This document shows positions 17,978 to 27,291 of a DNA stretch of 64,000 bases, piece by piece (the stretch's first letter is position 1; the number at the start of each line of letters is the position of its first letter). The position numbers were made by a program, and so were the translations under genes. The notes beneath the pieces are model-generated. The model saw only the letters and a program-made list of their open reading frames with translations. It ran no database searches and had not been told where the DNA came from. Origin of the DNA: Candidatus Kryptobacter tengchongensis (GTDB lineage: Bacteria; Bacteroidota; Ignavibacteria; Kryptoniales; Kryptoniaceae); the NCBI GenBank assembly GCA_001485605.1, contig FAON01000009.1:62001-126000 (forward strand), given 5' to 3'.

Positions 17978-19804
17978 TCATTTTGTTGTCCCCGATACAC
18001 TAACAATTCTTGGTTTTCTCTCTTTATACTGCAATTGATAAAGCCGATAATATATCCCTTTCAAAGCAAGCAACTCTTCATGCGTCCCAATCTCACGAAC
18101 TTCACCCTTGTGAAGAACGATTATCTTATCAGAATTTTGAATCGTTGACAACCTATGAGCAATGATTATCGCAGTTCTGTTCTCAAGGAGTTTTTCAATT
18201 GCACCTTGAATTATCCTCTCCGTTTCAACATCAACGCTTGAAGTTGCCTCATCAAGGATAAGAATTTTCGGGTCATAAACCAACGCACGAACAAATGAAA
18301 TAAGTTGCTTTTCCCCTACTGATAAATTAGCACCTCTTTCTTGAACCACTTCAAAATAACCATTTGGCAACTTTTCAATGAACTTATCTGCACCGATCAA
18401 CTTTGATGCTTCAATAACCTTTTCAATCGGAATTTCTCCGTTTCCAAGTGTTATATTTGTTAAAATATCTCCAGAAAAGAGCAAAACATCCTGCAAAACG
18501 ACAGCGATGTGCTTCCTTAAATCCCTCTCATCAATTCTTTTAATATCTATTCCGTCAATTAAAATTTGTCCCTTCTGAATATCGTAAAATCTGCATATCA
18601 AATTTATAATAGTGCTTTTTCCCGAACCAGTTGCTCCAACTATGGCAACTTTTTCTCCTTTATTGATTTTAAAAGAAACATTTTTCAAAATCCAGTCATC
18701 TTCTGAAATCACTTCACCATCGTCTCTGTATGCGAACCACACATTTTTAAACTCAATCTCCCCATGAACCTTCTCAAGTCTTACGGGATTTTTAGGTTGA
18801 CTTATGAAAATTTTTGTGTCAAGAAGTTTAAAAATTCTTTCAGCGGAAGCCATCGCTGTCTGAAAGATGTTATACTTCTCCGATAAATCTCTAACAGGTC
18901 TGAAAAACATCTCTGTATACTGAAGAAACGAGATCAAAACTCCAACTGTGACAGTTCCCTTTATCACCTCCCCACCACCATACCAGATTATAAGCCCAAC
19001 CCCAATTGCACTTATAAGTTCAACTGCGGGAAAGAAAACAGCATAATAAAAAACCGACCTTATGTTCGCATCTCTATATTTTGCGTTTATCTTGTCAAAC
19101 TTTTTAAACTCCTCTTCCTCCCGGTGAAAAACCTGCACCACGCTCACACCAGAAAAATGTTCCTGTAAGAAAGCATTTATCCTTGCGATTAACGCCCTTA
19201 CCTCCCTATAAGCCTCCCTCGCCTTCTTTCTGAAAAGAAAAGTCGCATAAAAAAGCAAAGGCAAAACGCTCAAAGTGACAAGCGAAAGTTCAAAACTTAA
19301 CTTAAACATGAAATATAAAATCCCCAAAATTGTAAATATATCCCCAAAAACAAGAACAATCCCGGATGAATACATTTCATTTAAAGATTCAACATCATTC
19401 GTAACCCTTGTTACAAGTCGTCCAGTTGGATTTTTATCAAAAAATCTCAAGGCAAGCCGTTGCAAATGGCTGAAAATCTCCATTCTTAAGTCAAAAATTG
19501 TCTTCTGACCAATCCATTCAGTTACATAACTTAAAAGATATTGTAAGATCCCCTGCAAAAGCAAGATGCCGAAAAGAAGCACTGCTAATTTTGTAAGTCC
19601 TGAATAATTTGACTTCAAGATATAATCATCTATCGCAAATTTCGTTATGTAAGGTCGTAATGGATTTAACACTGCAAGTATTAAAACAAGTATGACCGAG
19701 ATAGCAACTTGTTTCCAATACGGTTTAACATATTTTAAAAGTCGTTTCATCAACCTTGAATCATACGCCTTGCCAACTATTTCATCTTCCCTAAAATCAT
19801 GCAT
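17978..19804 (-). CDS. ABC exporter half-transporter (catalytic Walker B, altered signature motif)
   Basis: A 608-residue half-transporter with six transmembrane helices (about 25-330) fused to an ATPase domain (about 350-595). Walker A is GATGSGKST, Walker B is ILILDEATSS with the catalytic Glu, the Q-loop is VVLQD, and the switch His is in AHRLST. The signature loop is LSVGEKQ rather than LSGGQ. Together with the adjacent half-transporter, whose Walker B lacks the Glu, this is the asymmetry expected of a heterodimeric exporter of the TM287/288 type. The substrate is unknown; a drug or lipid is usual for the family. Confidence 0.9.
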   Translation of the reverse strand: MHDFREDEIVGKAYDSRLMKRLLKYVKPYWKQVAISVILVLILAVLNPLRPYITKFAIDDYILKSNYSGLTKLAVLLFGILLLQGILQYLLSYVTEWIGQKTIFDLRMEIFSHLQRLALRFFDKNPTGRLVTRVTNDVESLNEMYSSGIVLVFGDIFTILGILYFMFKLSFELSLVTLSVLPLLFYATFLFRKKAREAYREVRALIARINAFLQEHFSGVSVVQVFHREEEEFKKFDKINAKYRDANIRSVFYYAVFFPAVELISAIGVGLIIWYGGGEVIKGTVTVGVLISFLQYTEMFFRPVRDLSEKYNIFQTAMASAERIFKLLDTKIFISQPKNPVRLEKVHGEIEFKNVWFAYRDDGEVISEDDWILKNVSFKINKGEKVAIVGATGSGKSTIINLICRFYDIQKGQILIDGIDIKRIDERDLRKHIAVVLQDVLLFSGDILTNITLGNGEIPIEKVIEASKLIGADKFIEKLPNGYFEVVQERGANLSVGEKQLISFVRALVYDPKILILDEATSSVDVETERIIQGAIEKLLENRTAIIIAHRLSTIQNSDKIIVLHKGEVREIGTHEELLALKGIYYRLYQLQYKERKPRIVSVSGTTK

Positions 19805-19825
19805 AAACTGCGTAAAAAATTTGTT

Positions 19826-21571
19826 TTACATTTTTTCAAGTTCTTCTTCAAGTATCTGTTTTTGATAAAGATCCGCATAAACCCCGCCAAGTTCAATAAG
19901 TTCATCATGCGTTCCCTGTTCAACTATCTCACCATCGTCAAGAACAATGATGAAGTCTGCATCTTTAACGGCGGTTATCCTATGGCTTATAATTATCGTG
20001 GTTCTTCCCTTTCTAAATTCTTTTAGATTTTTTAAGATCGTCTCTTCTGTGTAAGCATCAACTGAAGAGAATGAGTCATCAAGTATTAAAATTTTTGGAT
20101 CTTTTATCAAAGCCCTTGCAAGAGATAGCCTTTGTTTCTGCCCACCAGATAAAGTTATGCCCCTTTCCCCAATGATGGTATTAAACTTATCCTGAAATTC
20201 CATGATCTCATCATAAATATGTGCAATCTTCGCAACTTCAAAAACTTTTTCATCGCTTACTCCATCCACCCCAAAAGTTATATTATTCTTTACCGTATCA
20301 GAAAACAAGAAAACCTCCTGCTGAACATATCCGATACTTTCTCTTAAAACTTTAAGTGGAATTTTCTTAACATTAACTCCATCTATTAAAACCTCCCCTT
20401 TATCAGGGTCAAATAACCTCGGGATTAAATTCACAAGCGTTGTCTTTCCACTTCCAGTATAACCAACTATTCCAACCGTTTGTCCTTGCTTTATATCAAG
20501 ATTTATATTTTTCAAAACATAATTTTCGGAGTCTGGATACCTGAACCATACATTTTTAAACTTAATCTCACCCTTTATCTCTTTAATTGAGAAATCAGTT
20601 TCTTCTGTGTCTTTGATCTCTGGCTCAACCTTGAAAACCTCAAGCAATCTATCCATTGAGGCTGATGCCCTTTGCGTCAAATTTACAATCCATCCAAACG
20701 CAATCATTGGCCAGATCAGATAACCAAGATAAATTAAAAACGATGTTATTTGTCCAAGCGTCATCATACCTTTTATAACTTGATAACCGCCATACCAAAC
20801 AACAAGTATAATTGAAATTCCAGTTATCAAAATCATCAACGGATATGTCAGTGATTGAATCTTTATAAGTTTTATGTTCTTTAGCATATATTCAAAACTT
20901 AACTTCCTAAACTTTTCAATCTCGTAGTCTTCTCGCACATAAGATTTTATCACCCTTATTCCGGAGATATTTTCCTGCGCCACAGTTGTAATAGTTCCAA
21001 AATGTTCCTGTATATCCTCATATCGTTCGTGCACAATTTTCCCGATTTTGTAAACCAAATAGGAAATCAACGGAAGTGGTATCAAAGTTACCAGCGTAAG
21101 TTTAAAATTCATAGAAAACATAATCCCAAGTATAACAACAAATTCAATTACGGTTTCAACAGAATACATTATTCCAGGTCCCAAGAAGTTTCTGACAGCG
21201 GGGATATCATTCGTTGCATAAGCCATTATATCTCCAATCTTTTTATCCCTGAAATAAAGATAATGCAAACTTTGCACATGACGGTAAAAATCATTTCGCA
21301 TGTCATATTCAATTTTCCTTGAAGCAACGATTATAGTTTGCCTCACAAAGAAGGAAGCTATACCGCTCAAAAGAGTTGAACCAATTACAAGAGAAGCAAA
21401 CCATAGAAGTTTTTCACCTGTAACTCCAGATTTTAAACTATCAATCGCTCGCCCAATTAAAATTGGAATCAAAACATAAAATGCCTCACTGATAAGAATT
21501 GCTAAAACTCCAAGCGTGAGCAATTTCTTGTATTTTAAAAGATACGGTTTGAGCTCAAGGAGTGAACGCAT
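19826..21571 (-). CDS. ABC exporter half-transporter (degenerate Walker B, canonical signature motif)
   Basis: A 581-residue partner of the next gene downstream, 21 bases apart on the same strand. It has a six-helix membrane domain, then Walker A GYTGSGKTT, Q-loop YVQQE, canonical signature LSGGQKQ, and Walker B ILILDDSFSSVD, where Asp replaces the catalytic Glu. The switch His is present (SHRITAV). The degenerate ATP site of the pair would therefore combine this protein's Walker B with the altered signature of the other subunit, leaving one competent site. Confidence 0.9.
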   Translation of the reverse strand: MRSLLELKPYLLKYKKLLTLGVLAILISEAFYVLIPILIGRAIDSLKSGVTGEKLLWFASLVIGSTLLSGIASFFVRQTIIVASRKIEYDMRNDFYRHVQSLHYLYFRDKKIGDIMAYATNDIPAVRNFLGPGIMYSVETVIEFVVILGIMFSMNFKLTLVTLIPLPLISYLVYKIGKIVHERYEDIQEHFGTITTVAQENISGIRVIKSYVREDYEIEKFRKLSFEYMLKNIKLIKIQSLTYPLMILITGISIILVVWYGGYQVIKGMMTLGQITSFLIYLGYLIWPMIAFGWIVNLTQRASASMDRLLEVFKVEPEIKDTEETDFSIKEIKGEIKFKNVWFRYPDSENYVLKNINLDIKQGQTVGIVGYTGSGKTTLVNLIPRLFDPDKGEVLIDGVNVKKIPLKVLRESIGYVQQEVFLFSDTVKNNITFGVDGVSDEKVFEVAKIAHIYDEIMEFQDKFNTIIGERGITLSGGQKQRLSLARALIKDPKILILDDSFSSVDAYTEETILKNLKEFRKGRTTIIISHRITAVKDADFIIVLDDGEIVEQGTHDELIELGGVYADLYQKQILEEELEKM

Positions 21572-21637
21572 AAAGTTTTAAGAAAAAAATTTTAGTTTTC
21601 ACAACCAATCTCACTTATAACAGCAGAGGATAAAATC

Positions 21638-21856
21638 TTATTTTATGTTTACCTTTATGATCACGCCCTCTGCCGAAAAACCAATTTTTTTATGTGTCCC
21701 ATCGCAAAAAGGCTTATTCTGTGAGCCCCCACATCTACAAAGAGCGATTGTCTTCTTTTCAATTACCTCGCTCCTTTCATCTTTTTCAATTTCAAAATTC
21801 CCTTTTTCTATCTCAATCAGATATGGACCATTTTCACTTGCCTTTATCTTAATCAT
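21638..21856 (-). CDS. CDGSH-type iron-sulfur protein
   Basis: A 72-residue protein with one CDGSH motif: CRCGGSQNKPFCDGTHKK, giving the three Cys and one His that hold a 2Fe-2S cluster (mitoNEET-like). The N-terminal ~30 residues form short strands. Such small bacterial proteins may carry electrons or clusters. GAGGT precedes the ATG. It lies 66 bases upstream of the ABC pair; whether they share a transcript is not clear. Confidence 0.85.
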   Translation of the reverse strand: MIKIKASENGPYLIEIEKGNFEIEKDERSEVIEKKTIALCRCGGSQNKPFCDGTHKKIGFSAEGVIIKVNIK

Positions 21857-21996
21857 TGTGGTAACCTCTTTTTGATTAAACTTAACAAAGATTGGTAATT
21901 TTTACAAATTTTGATGGTTAACGAAGGATTTTATCTAAACTTGAATTTCAAATTTAACATTTTTAATTTGTTTCAAGTTAAAAGCAAAGAAGAAAT

Positions 21997-22599
21997 ATGA
22001 TGCGAAGAATATCAAAATTTTTGTTTGAGTTGAAAAAATGGGTTGAGAACTTTGCCGACAAACCCTATGCTGGACTTGCTCTGTTTTTAATCGCATTTAC
22101 AGAATCCTCATTTTTCCCAATTCCGCCAGATGTTCTTTTAATCGCAATTGCCCTTTTAAAGCCACAGTTATCATTTAGATACGCTCTAATTTGTTCGGCT
22201 GGCTCAGTGCTTGGTGGGATGTTCGGATATTTACTTGGGTTACAGTTCTATGAGATCATCGGAAAGAAAATCATTGAATTTTACCATCTTCAAGATGAAT
22301 ACAACACGGTTAAAATTATGTATGATAAAAACGCATTCGTCGCTATTGTGATTGCTGGATTCACACCAATACCTTATAAAGTTTTCACAATTGCTGCTGG
22401 CGCCTTTCAAATTAACTTTTATACACTTGTTTTGGCATCCGCATTGAGCAGACCAGCAAGATTTTTTCTCGTCGGTGGTCTAATTTATTTCTTTGGTCCG
22501 AAAGTTAAAACATTTATTGATAAATACTTTGACTGGCTGACAATTGCATTCATCACACTTTTGATTCTTGGTTTCACTCTAATCAAATATCTCAAATGA
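21997..22599 (+). CDS. DedA/YqaA-like (VTT-domain) membrane protein
   Basis: A 200-residue integral membrane protein with the VTT pattern: ESSFFPIPPDVLLIA near 35, glycine-rich GSVLGGMFGYLLG near 75, and AGFTPIPYKVFTIAAGAF near 125 followed by a conserved Arg (SRPARFFLVGG). Family members act as lipid scramblases or affect membrane homeostasis. It is the first gene of an eight-gene plus-strand run whose first five members overlap by four bases each. Confidence 0.85.
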   Translation: MMRRISKFLFELKKWVENFADKPYAGLALFLIAFTESSFFPIPPDVLLIAIALLKPQLSFRYALICSAGSVLGGMFGYLLGLQFYEIIGKKIIEFYHLQDEYNTVKIMYDKNAFVAIVIAGFTPIPYKVFTIAAGAFQINFYTLVLASALSRPARFFLVGGLIYFFGPKVKTFIDKYFDWLTIAFITLLILGFTLIKYLK

Positions 22600-23336
22600 G
22601 AATGAAAAGAGGAGTTTCACTTGAACGGGCAATTTCAAAGCTTGGGTATGCATCAAGAAACATCGCAAGGGAAATAATCAAACATGGCAGGGTCAGCGTG
22701 AATTCAAAAATTATAACAGATCCATCTTACAGAGTTAACCTTAAAAAAGATAAAATCGCCATTGATGGACAGATTCTAAAACAAAAAGAAAAAATCTACA
22801 TAATCCTTAACAAGCCAAAAGGAATTGTAACAACAAGGAGAGATGAACTTAACAGAAAAACCATTTACGATATAGTTAAACTTGATACATGGGTTGCCCC
22901 AGCCGGGCGACTTGATAAAGATACAAGTGGACTTTTAATTTTGACAAATGACAATAAATTTGCCGACTTTATCACAAACCCGGAATCAAAAGTTCCCAAG
23001 ACATATCTTGTAAAACTCAACAAAAAGATAAAACAAGAAGATTTGTTAAAACTTAAGCTCGGGATAGAAATTGAAGTAAATGGAAAAATTTATACGACGA
23101 TGCCCGCAAATATAAAAATTGTCAAAACAAATCCAAAAACATGCTGGGTTGAAATTGAAATAGTTGAGGGCAAAAATAGACAGATTAGAAGAATGTTTGA
23201 AAAACTCGGCTACAAAGTTGAAAACCTTGTTAGAATAAAGATTGGAAATTTTGAGGATAAAAATTTAAAACCTGGGGAATGGAGATTTTTAAATAAAGAG
23301 GAATTAAAACAAATTGCACCAACATATTTTAAATGA
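22596..23336 (+). CDS. Pseudouridine synthase, RsuA/RluB/RluF family
   Basis: A 246-residue RNA pseudouridine synthase with an N-terminal S4 RNA-binding domain (LERAISKLGYASRNIAREII) and the catalytic loop AGRLDKDTSGLLILTND holding the essential Asp. The C-terminal EGKNRQIRRMFEKLGY is typical of the RsuA branch. The target (16S or 23S rRNA) cannot be told from sequence alone. A second family member lies at 56194-56952. Confidence 0.9.
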   Translation: MRMKRGVSLERAISKLGYASRNIAREIIKHGRVSVNSKIITDPSYRVNLKKDKIAIDGQILKQKEKIYIILNKPKGIVTTRRDELNRKTIYDIVKLDTWVAPAGRLDKDTSGLLILTNDNKFADFITNPESKVPKTYLVKLNKKIKQEDLLKLKLGIEIEVNGKIYTTMPANIKIVKTNPKTCWVEIEIVEGKNRQIRRMFEKLGYKVENLVRIKIGNFEDKNLKPGEWRFLNKEELKQIAPTYFK

Positions 23337-23956
23337 GACCACTTACAATTGGAATAGCCGGTGGCACTGGCTCTGGAAAAACAACCGTCGCAAAGAAAAT
23401 TGCGCAAAAAATTGGAACAGATAAAGTCATAATCCTTGAACACGATAGTTATTACAAAGACATCTCTCAATTTGGAGGCAAAAAAGCTGAAGAAATTAAC
23501 TTTGACCATCCAGATGCACTTGACACAAAACTTTTAATTGAACATGTTAAGAAATTAAAAAATTATCAACCCGTTGATATACCAATATACGACTTCGCAA
23601 CATACAGACGACTTGAACAGACAAGACATATTGAGCCCAAAGATGTGATCGTAATTGAGGGGATACTTGTCTTTGTTGAAAAGGAACTGCGTGATTTGAT
23701 GGATATAAAAATTTTCGTTGATACAGACGCAGACGAAAGAGTGTTAAGAAGAATTAAAAGAGATATAATTGAAAGGGGAAGATCTCTTGAATCCGTAATA
23801 AATCAATATATTTCAACTGTTAAACCATCACATCTTGAATTCGTTGAGCCAAGCAAAAGGTGGGCTGATGTAATCATTCCAAGAGGTGGGGAAAATGAAG
23901 TCGCAATTGAAATGGTGGTCTCAAGAATAAAAACAATGCTGGAGGATAAAAAATGA
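23333..23956 (+). CDS. udk: Uridine kinase
   Basis: A 207-residue P-loop nucleoside kinase that phosphorylates uridine and cytidine in pyrimidine salvage. Walker A is GGTGSGKTTVAKK; the substrate segment EHDSYYKD and the FDHPDALD motif are characteristic, as is VDTDADERVLRRIKRDI. Start and stop overlap both neighbours by four bases. Confidence 0.95.
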   Translation: MRPLTIGIAGGTGSGKTTVAKKIAQKIGTDKVIILEHDSYYKDISQFGGKKAEEINFDHPDALDTKLLIEHVKKLKNYQPVDIPIYDFATYRRLEQTRHIEPKDVIVIEGILVFVEKELRDLMDIKIFVDTDADERVLRRIKRDIIERGRSLESVINQYISTVKPSHLEFVEPSKRWADVIIPRGGENEVAIEMVVSRIKTMLEDKK

Positions 23957-24459
23957 AAAAAATCTCAACAGTTTTGATCATTATTTCTTTGATTTTAAAC
24001 TCATGCGCAAGCAAAAGATATCACATTGTTGAAAGAAACAACTCAAAAATAATCATCGGCGAATTTCCAATCCAATTGCTTGAAAATGAAAATTTCAAAT
24101 GGTACGGCGATGGATATTCTAAATATGTTGTTGAAGATCCCGAGAGCTTCAGCCTGATAAAATCAAAAGCTAACAAATTTGATGTGCTAATTTTTATAGG
24201 GACTTGGTGCCCAGACAGCAGAGAATATTTCCCAAAGTTTATGAAGATAATGGACGAAGCAGGCATCTCAAGAAAATATATTAAAGTTATCGGGCTTGAT
24301 AGAGATAAAAAGTTAAAGGGTTTAACTGACAAATATAACATAACGAGAGTCCCAACATTTATATTTTTCAAAAACGACAAGGAGATCGGACGAATAGTTG
24401 AGCATCCACAGGGTACACTTATCAAACATATTGCAAAAATTTTGAACGAGCTCAAATGA
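23953..24459 (+). CDS. Thioredoxin-like lipoprotein with a single-Cys CPDS site
   Basis: A 168-residue protein with a lipobox (LILNSCAS, Cys18) and a thioredoxin-fold domain. The active-site position reads GTWCPDSREYFP: only the first Cys of a CxxC is present, followed by the thioredoxin-like RVPTFIFFKNDKEIGR cis-Pro segment. A disulfide exchange through a mixed disulfide is possible, but not a standard dithiol reductase mechanism. Single-Cys WCxDS proteins are found in Bacteroidetes. It overlaps udk and nhaC by four bases each. Confidence 0.75.
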   Translation: MKKISTVLIIISLILNSCASKRYHIVERNNSKIIIGEFPIQLLENENFKWYGDGYSKYVVEDPESFSLIKSKANKFDVLIFIGTWCPDSREYFPKFMKIMDEAGISRKYIKVIGLDRDKKLKGLTDKYNITRVPTFIFFKNDKEIGRIVEHPQGTLIKHIAKILNELK

Positions 24460-25868
24460 ACACATGGCTTTCAATTTTACCACCCATCTTTGCGATAATT
24501 CTGGCTTTGATAACCAAACAGGTTTATATTTCACTTTTCATTGGAATATGGCTTGGGTGGACTATTTTATCTGAATTCAATCCATTACTTGGACTTGTTA
24601 ATTCTATTGATGCGATAATAAATGTTTTCAAAGAGCCTGCAAATACGAGAGTTATAATTTTCAGTGCGCTTGTTGGAGCCTTAATCGCCCTAACTCAACG
24701 CTCGGGTGGGGTTCAGGGATTTATAAACTTAGTTTCAAGGCGCAGTTTTATAAATTCAAGAAGAAAAGCGCAAATTTTCGCTTGGGCTATCGGGATGAGC
24801 ATATTTGTTGAATCAAGCATAACCTGCCTTGTCACAGGAACAGTGTCAAGACCAATTTTTGATAAATTCAAAATATCAAGGGAGAAACTTGCTTATATTT
24901 GCGACTCAACCTCAGCCCCTGTTTGCATTATGATACCACTTAACGCATGGGGTGCATATGTGATTGGATTGCTCACACAAGTTGGTGTTAAAAATGAGAT
25001 TCAGCTTTTTATTTCTGCCTTGCCTTTCAATTTTTACGCAATTTTCGCAATCCTTCTTGTTTTATTCATCGGACTCACAGGATTTGACTTTGGACCAATG
25101 AAAAAGGCAGAATTAAGAGCAATACATGAGGGAAAGGTAATTGCAGATGGAGCGATGCCTCTCATCGCCGATGAAGTGATAAATATCCCTCCAAAATCTG
25201 ATGCAAACCCAAAAGCAAGAAACATGATTATTCCCATTTTGACGATGATATTGATGATGCCCATTGGACTTTACATAACTGGAAATGGAAACATTACAAA
25301 TGGCTCTGGTTCAACATCTGTCCTTTGGTCCGTGATGACATCAATCTTCGTAGCAGGATTTCTTTATAAAATTCAAAAAATTCTATCAATTCGCGAAACA
25401 ATTGAACTTACACTCAAAGGCATGGGAGGGCTTATTCCACTTGCCGTTTTGATGACATTTGCTTTCGCAATTGGAGCGGTATGTAAAGAGCTAAAAACAG
25501 GTGAGTATGTTGCTCATATTGTAAGCAAATTCATAAATCCAAAGCTTTTACCAAGCATAGTTTTTTTAACCTCGTGTTTTATCTCTTTTTCAACTGGAAC
25601 GAGCTGGGGAACCTTTGCTATAATGATCCCGATATCTGTCCCCGCTGGAATTGCGCTTGGCTCTAACTTATCACTTATCATAGCAAGCGTCTTAAGCGGT
25701 GGAGTTTTTGGAGATCACTGCTCCCCAATATCAGATACGACGATAGTTTCTTCAATGGCATCTGCCTGCGATCATCTTGACCATGTTAAAACACAACTTC
25801 CGTATGCTATTACAGCCGCTTCTTTCGCCCTGATATTTTTTACCATCTTTGGTTTTATCTTAAACTAA
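24456..25868 (+). CDS. nhaC: NhaC-family Na+/H+ antiporter
   Basis: A 470-residue polytopic membrane protein. Family landmarks are SIFVESSITCLVTGTVSRP, TSAPVCIMIPLNAWGAY, FSTGTSWGTFAIMIPIS and GGVFGDHCSPISDTTIVSS, which form the transport core of the NhaC family. It probably exchanges Na+ for H+; some relatives carry dicarboxylates or amino acids instead, so the substrate is not certain. Confidence 0.8.
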   Translation: MNTWLSILPPIFAIILALITKQVYISLFIGIWLGWTILSEFNPLLGLVNSIDAIINVFKEPANTRVIIFSALVGALIALTQRSGGVQGFINLVSRRSFINSRRKAQIFAWAIGMSIFVESSITCLVTGTVSRPIFDKFKISREKLAYICDSTSAPVCIMIPLNAWGAYVIGLLTQVGVKNEIQLFISALPFNFYAIFAILLVLFIGLTGFDFGPMKKAELRAIHEGKVIADGAMPLIADEVINIPPKSDANPKARNMIIPILTMILMMPIGLYITGNGNITNGSGSTSVLWSVMTSIFVAGFLYKIQKILSIRETIELTLKGMGGLIPLAVLMTFAFAIGAVCKELKTGEYVAHIVSKFINPKLLPSIVFLTSCFISFSTGTSWGTFAIMIPISVPAGIALGSNLSLIIASVLSGGVFGDHCSPISDTTIVSSMASACDHLDHVKTQLPYAITAASFALIFFTIFGFILN

Positions 25869-25880
25869 AAAACTAAAAAA

Positions 25881-26627
25881 ATGACACTTTTAATTCTAAC
25901 ACTTGGATTGATAGCAACGATTGCTGAAATACTTGGTGGTTTAATTATATTTTTTACGCGAAAATGGCCCCAAAAACTTCAAGATTATATGCTTGCTTTT
26001 GGAGCTGGTTTCATAGTTGCCCTCGTGCTGACGCAACTTGTCCCTGAATCAATCAACTCAATAGGTGAAACAGCACCAATTTTAATTATGCTTGGATATG
26101 CAACACTTCACTTTTTTGAACACGCCATCGTCTCACACTTACATTTTGGCGAGGAAACTCACACTGAACATATAATTTCAAAAACAGCAAGCTATTCTAT
26201 TTTTTTAGGTCTTTTCATTCACGCTTTCTTTGATGGAATGTCAATCTCAATTGGCTTAAAATTTAATTATGTGATTGGGCTTCTGCTTTTCATCGGTGTT
26301 TTCCTTCACAAATTTCCCGAAGGTATGACTGTAGCATCAATTATTTCAGCATCGGGTAAAAAAGTTAGCACATCGCTTTTGCTCGCTTCAATCGTTGGAT
26401 TTGCCACATTTGCCGGTGTCTTGATCGGACTTGCTATACCTGCAATAAGCGAAAAACTCACCGGGTATTTCTTTGCGTTCATCTCCGGAGTTGGTTTATA
26501 TGTTGGAACTACTGATTTAATACCCGAGATTAATAATTCAAAAACAAAGCTCGCTCCAATTGCGGTCTTCTTCGGGATGCTGTTTTTTTACATGACCTCC
26601 GACTTCTTACACAAAGTAATTCACTGA
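25881..26627 (+). CDS. ZIP-family divalent metal transporter
   Basis: A 248-residue ZIP protein. The first core helix has HAFFDGMSISIGL and the second HKFPEGMTVAS, giving the His/Asp/Glu metal site of the family. A His-containing loop (HFFEHAIVSHLHFGEETHTEH) lies between helices 3 and 4. It is likely a zinc (or iron/manganese) transporter in the inner membrane. It starts 12 bases after nhaC and ends two bases before the sigma factor gene. Confidence 0.85.
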   Translation: MTLLILTLGLIATIAEILGGLIIFFTRKWPQKLQDYMLAFGAGFIVALVLTQLVPESINSIGETAPILIMLGYATLHFFEHAIVSHLHFGEETHTEHIISKTASYSIFLGLFIHAFFDGMSISIGLKFNYVIGLLLFIGVFLHKFPEGMTVASIISASGKKVSTSLLLASIVGFATFAGVLIGLAIPAISEKLTGYFFAFISGVGLYVGTTDLIPEINNSKTKLAPIAVFFGMLFFYMTSDFLHKVIH

Positions 26628-26629
26628 AT

Positions 26630-27229
26630 ATGAAAGAAATAAAGAAAGAATACAAAAAATTAACTGACACAGAACTTGTAAAACTTGCCGTAAAAGGTGA
26701 TGAATTAGCTTATGTTGAATTGATGAACAGATATAAAAAGAAAGTTGAGACAATAGTTAACCGCATCGTTAGAAATAAGAGCGAAACCGACGATCTTGTC
26801 CAAGAAATTTTCACTAAAGCCTTCACTTCAATCTCAAGTTTTAAATCGGAATTTTCATTCTCAACTTGGCTTTACAAAATTGCGACAAATCATTGCATTG
26901 ATTTCGTCCGAAAGAGGAAAATTTCAACTTATTCACTTGATGAAGAATACGAGCTTGAAGATGATTCCATCCAGCGCGAGATCCCAGACTGGAGCAATGT
27001 TCCCGACCGTGAATTATTTCAGAAGCAGAAAAACGAGATAATTTACGAGGCGATCAACTCTCTTCCAGAACACTATCGCAAGGTTATCATAATGCGACAC
27101 TTTGAGGATAAATCTTACGAGGAGATAGCAAAAGAGCTTAAACTTCCACTTGGAACGGTTAAAGTGCATATTTTCAGAGCAAGGGAGTTGCTTTACAAAA
27201 AGTTGAAAGATAAATTAAAACATTACTGA
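26630..27229 (+). CDS. ECF-type RNA polymerase sigma factor
   Basis: A 199-residue sigma-70-family factor with region 2 (DLVQEIFTKAFTSISSF, then FSTWLYKIATNHCIDFVRKRK) and region 4 (LPEHYRKVIIMRHFEDKSYEEIAKELKLPLGTVKVH with helix-turn-helix). Region 3 is absent, as in ECF factors. No zf-HC2-type anti-sigma gene follows; the next gene encodes an exported beta-rich protein. The regulon is unknown. Confidence 0.9.
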   Translation: MKEIKKEYKKLTDTELVKLAVKGDELAYVELMNRYKKKVETIVNRIVRNKSETDDLVQEIFTKAFTSISSFKSEFSFSTWLYKIATNHCIDFVRKRKISTYSLDEEYELEDDSIQREIPDWSNVPDRELFQKQKNEIIYEAINSLPEHYRKVIIMRHFEDKSYEEIAKELKLPLGTVKVHIFRARELLYKKLKDKLKHY

Positions 27230-27291
27230 AACTGTACTTTCCTTTTTCCGTAAAAAAATAACATAGAACACAAAACAAAGAATACGCCAAT

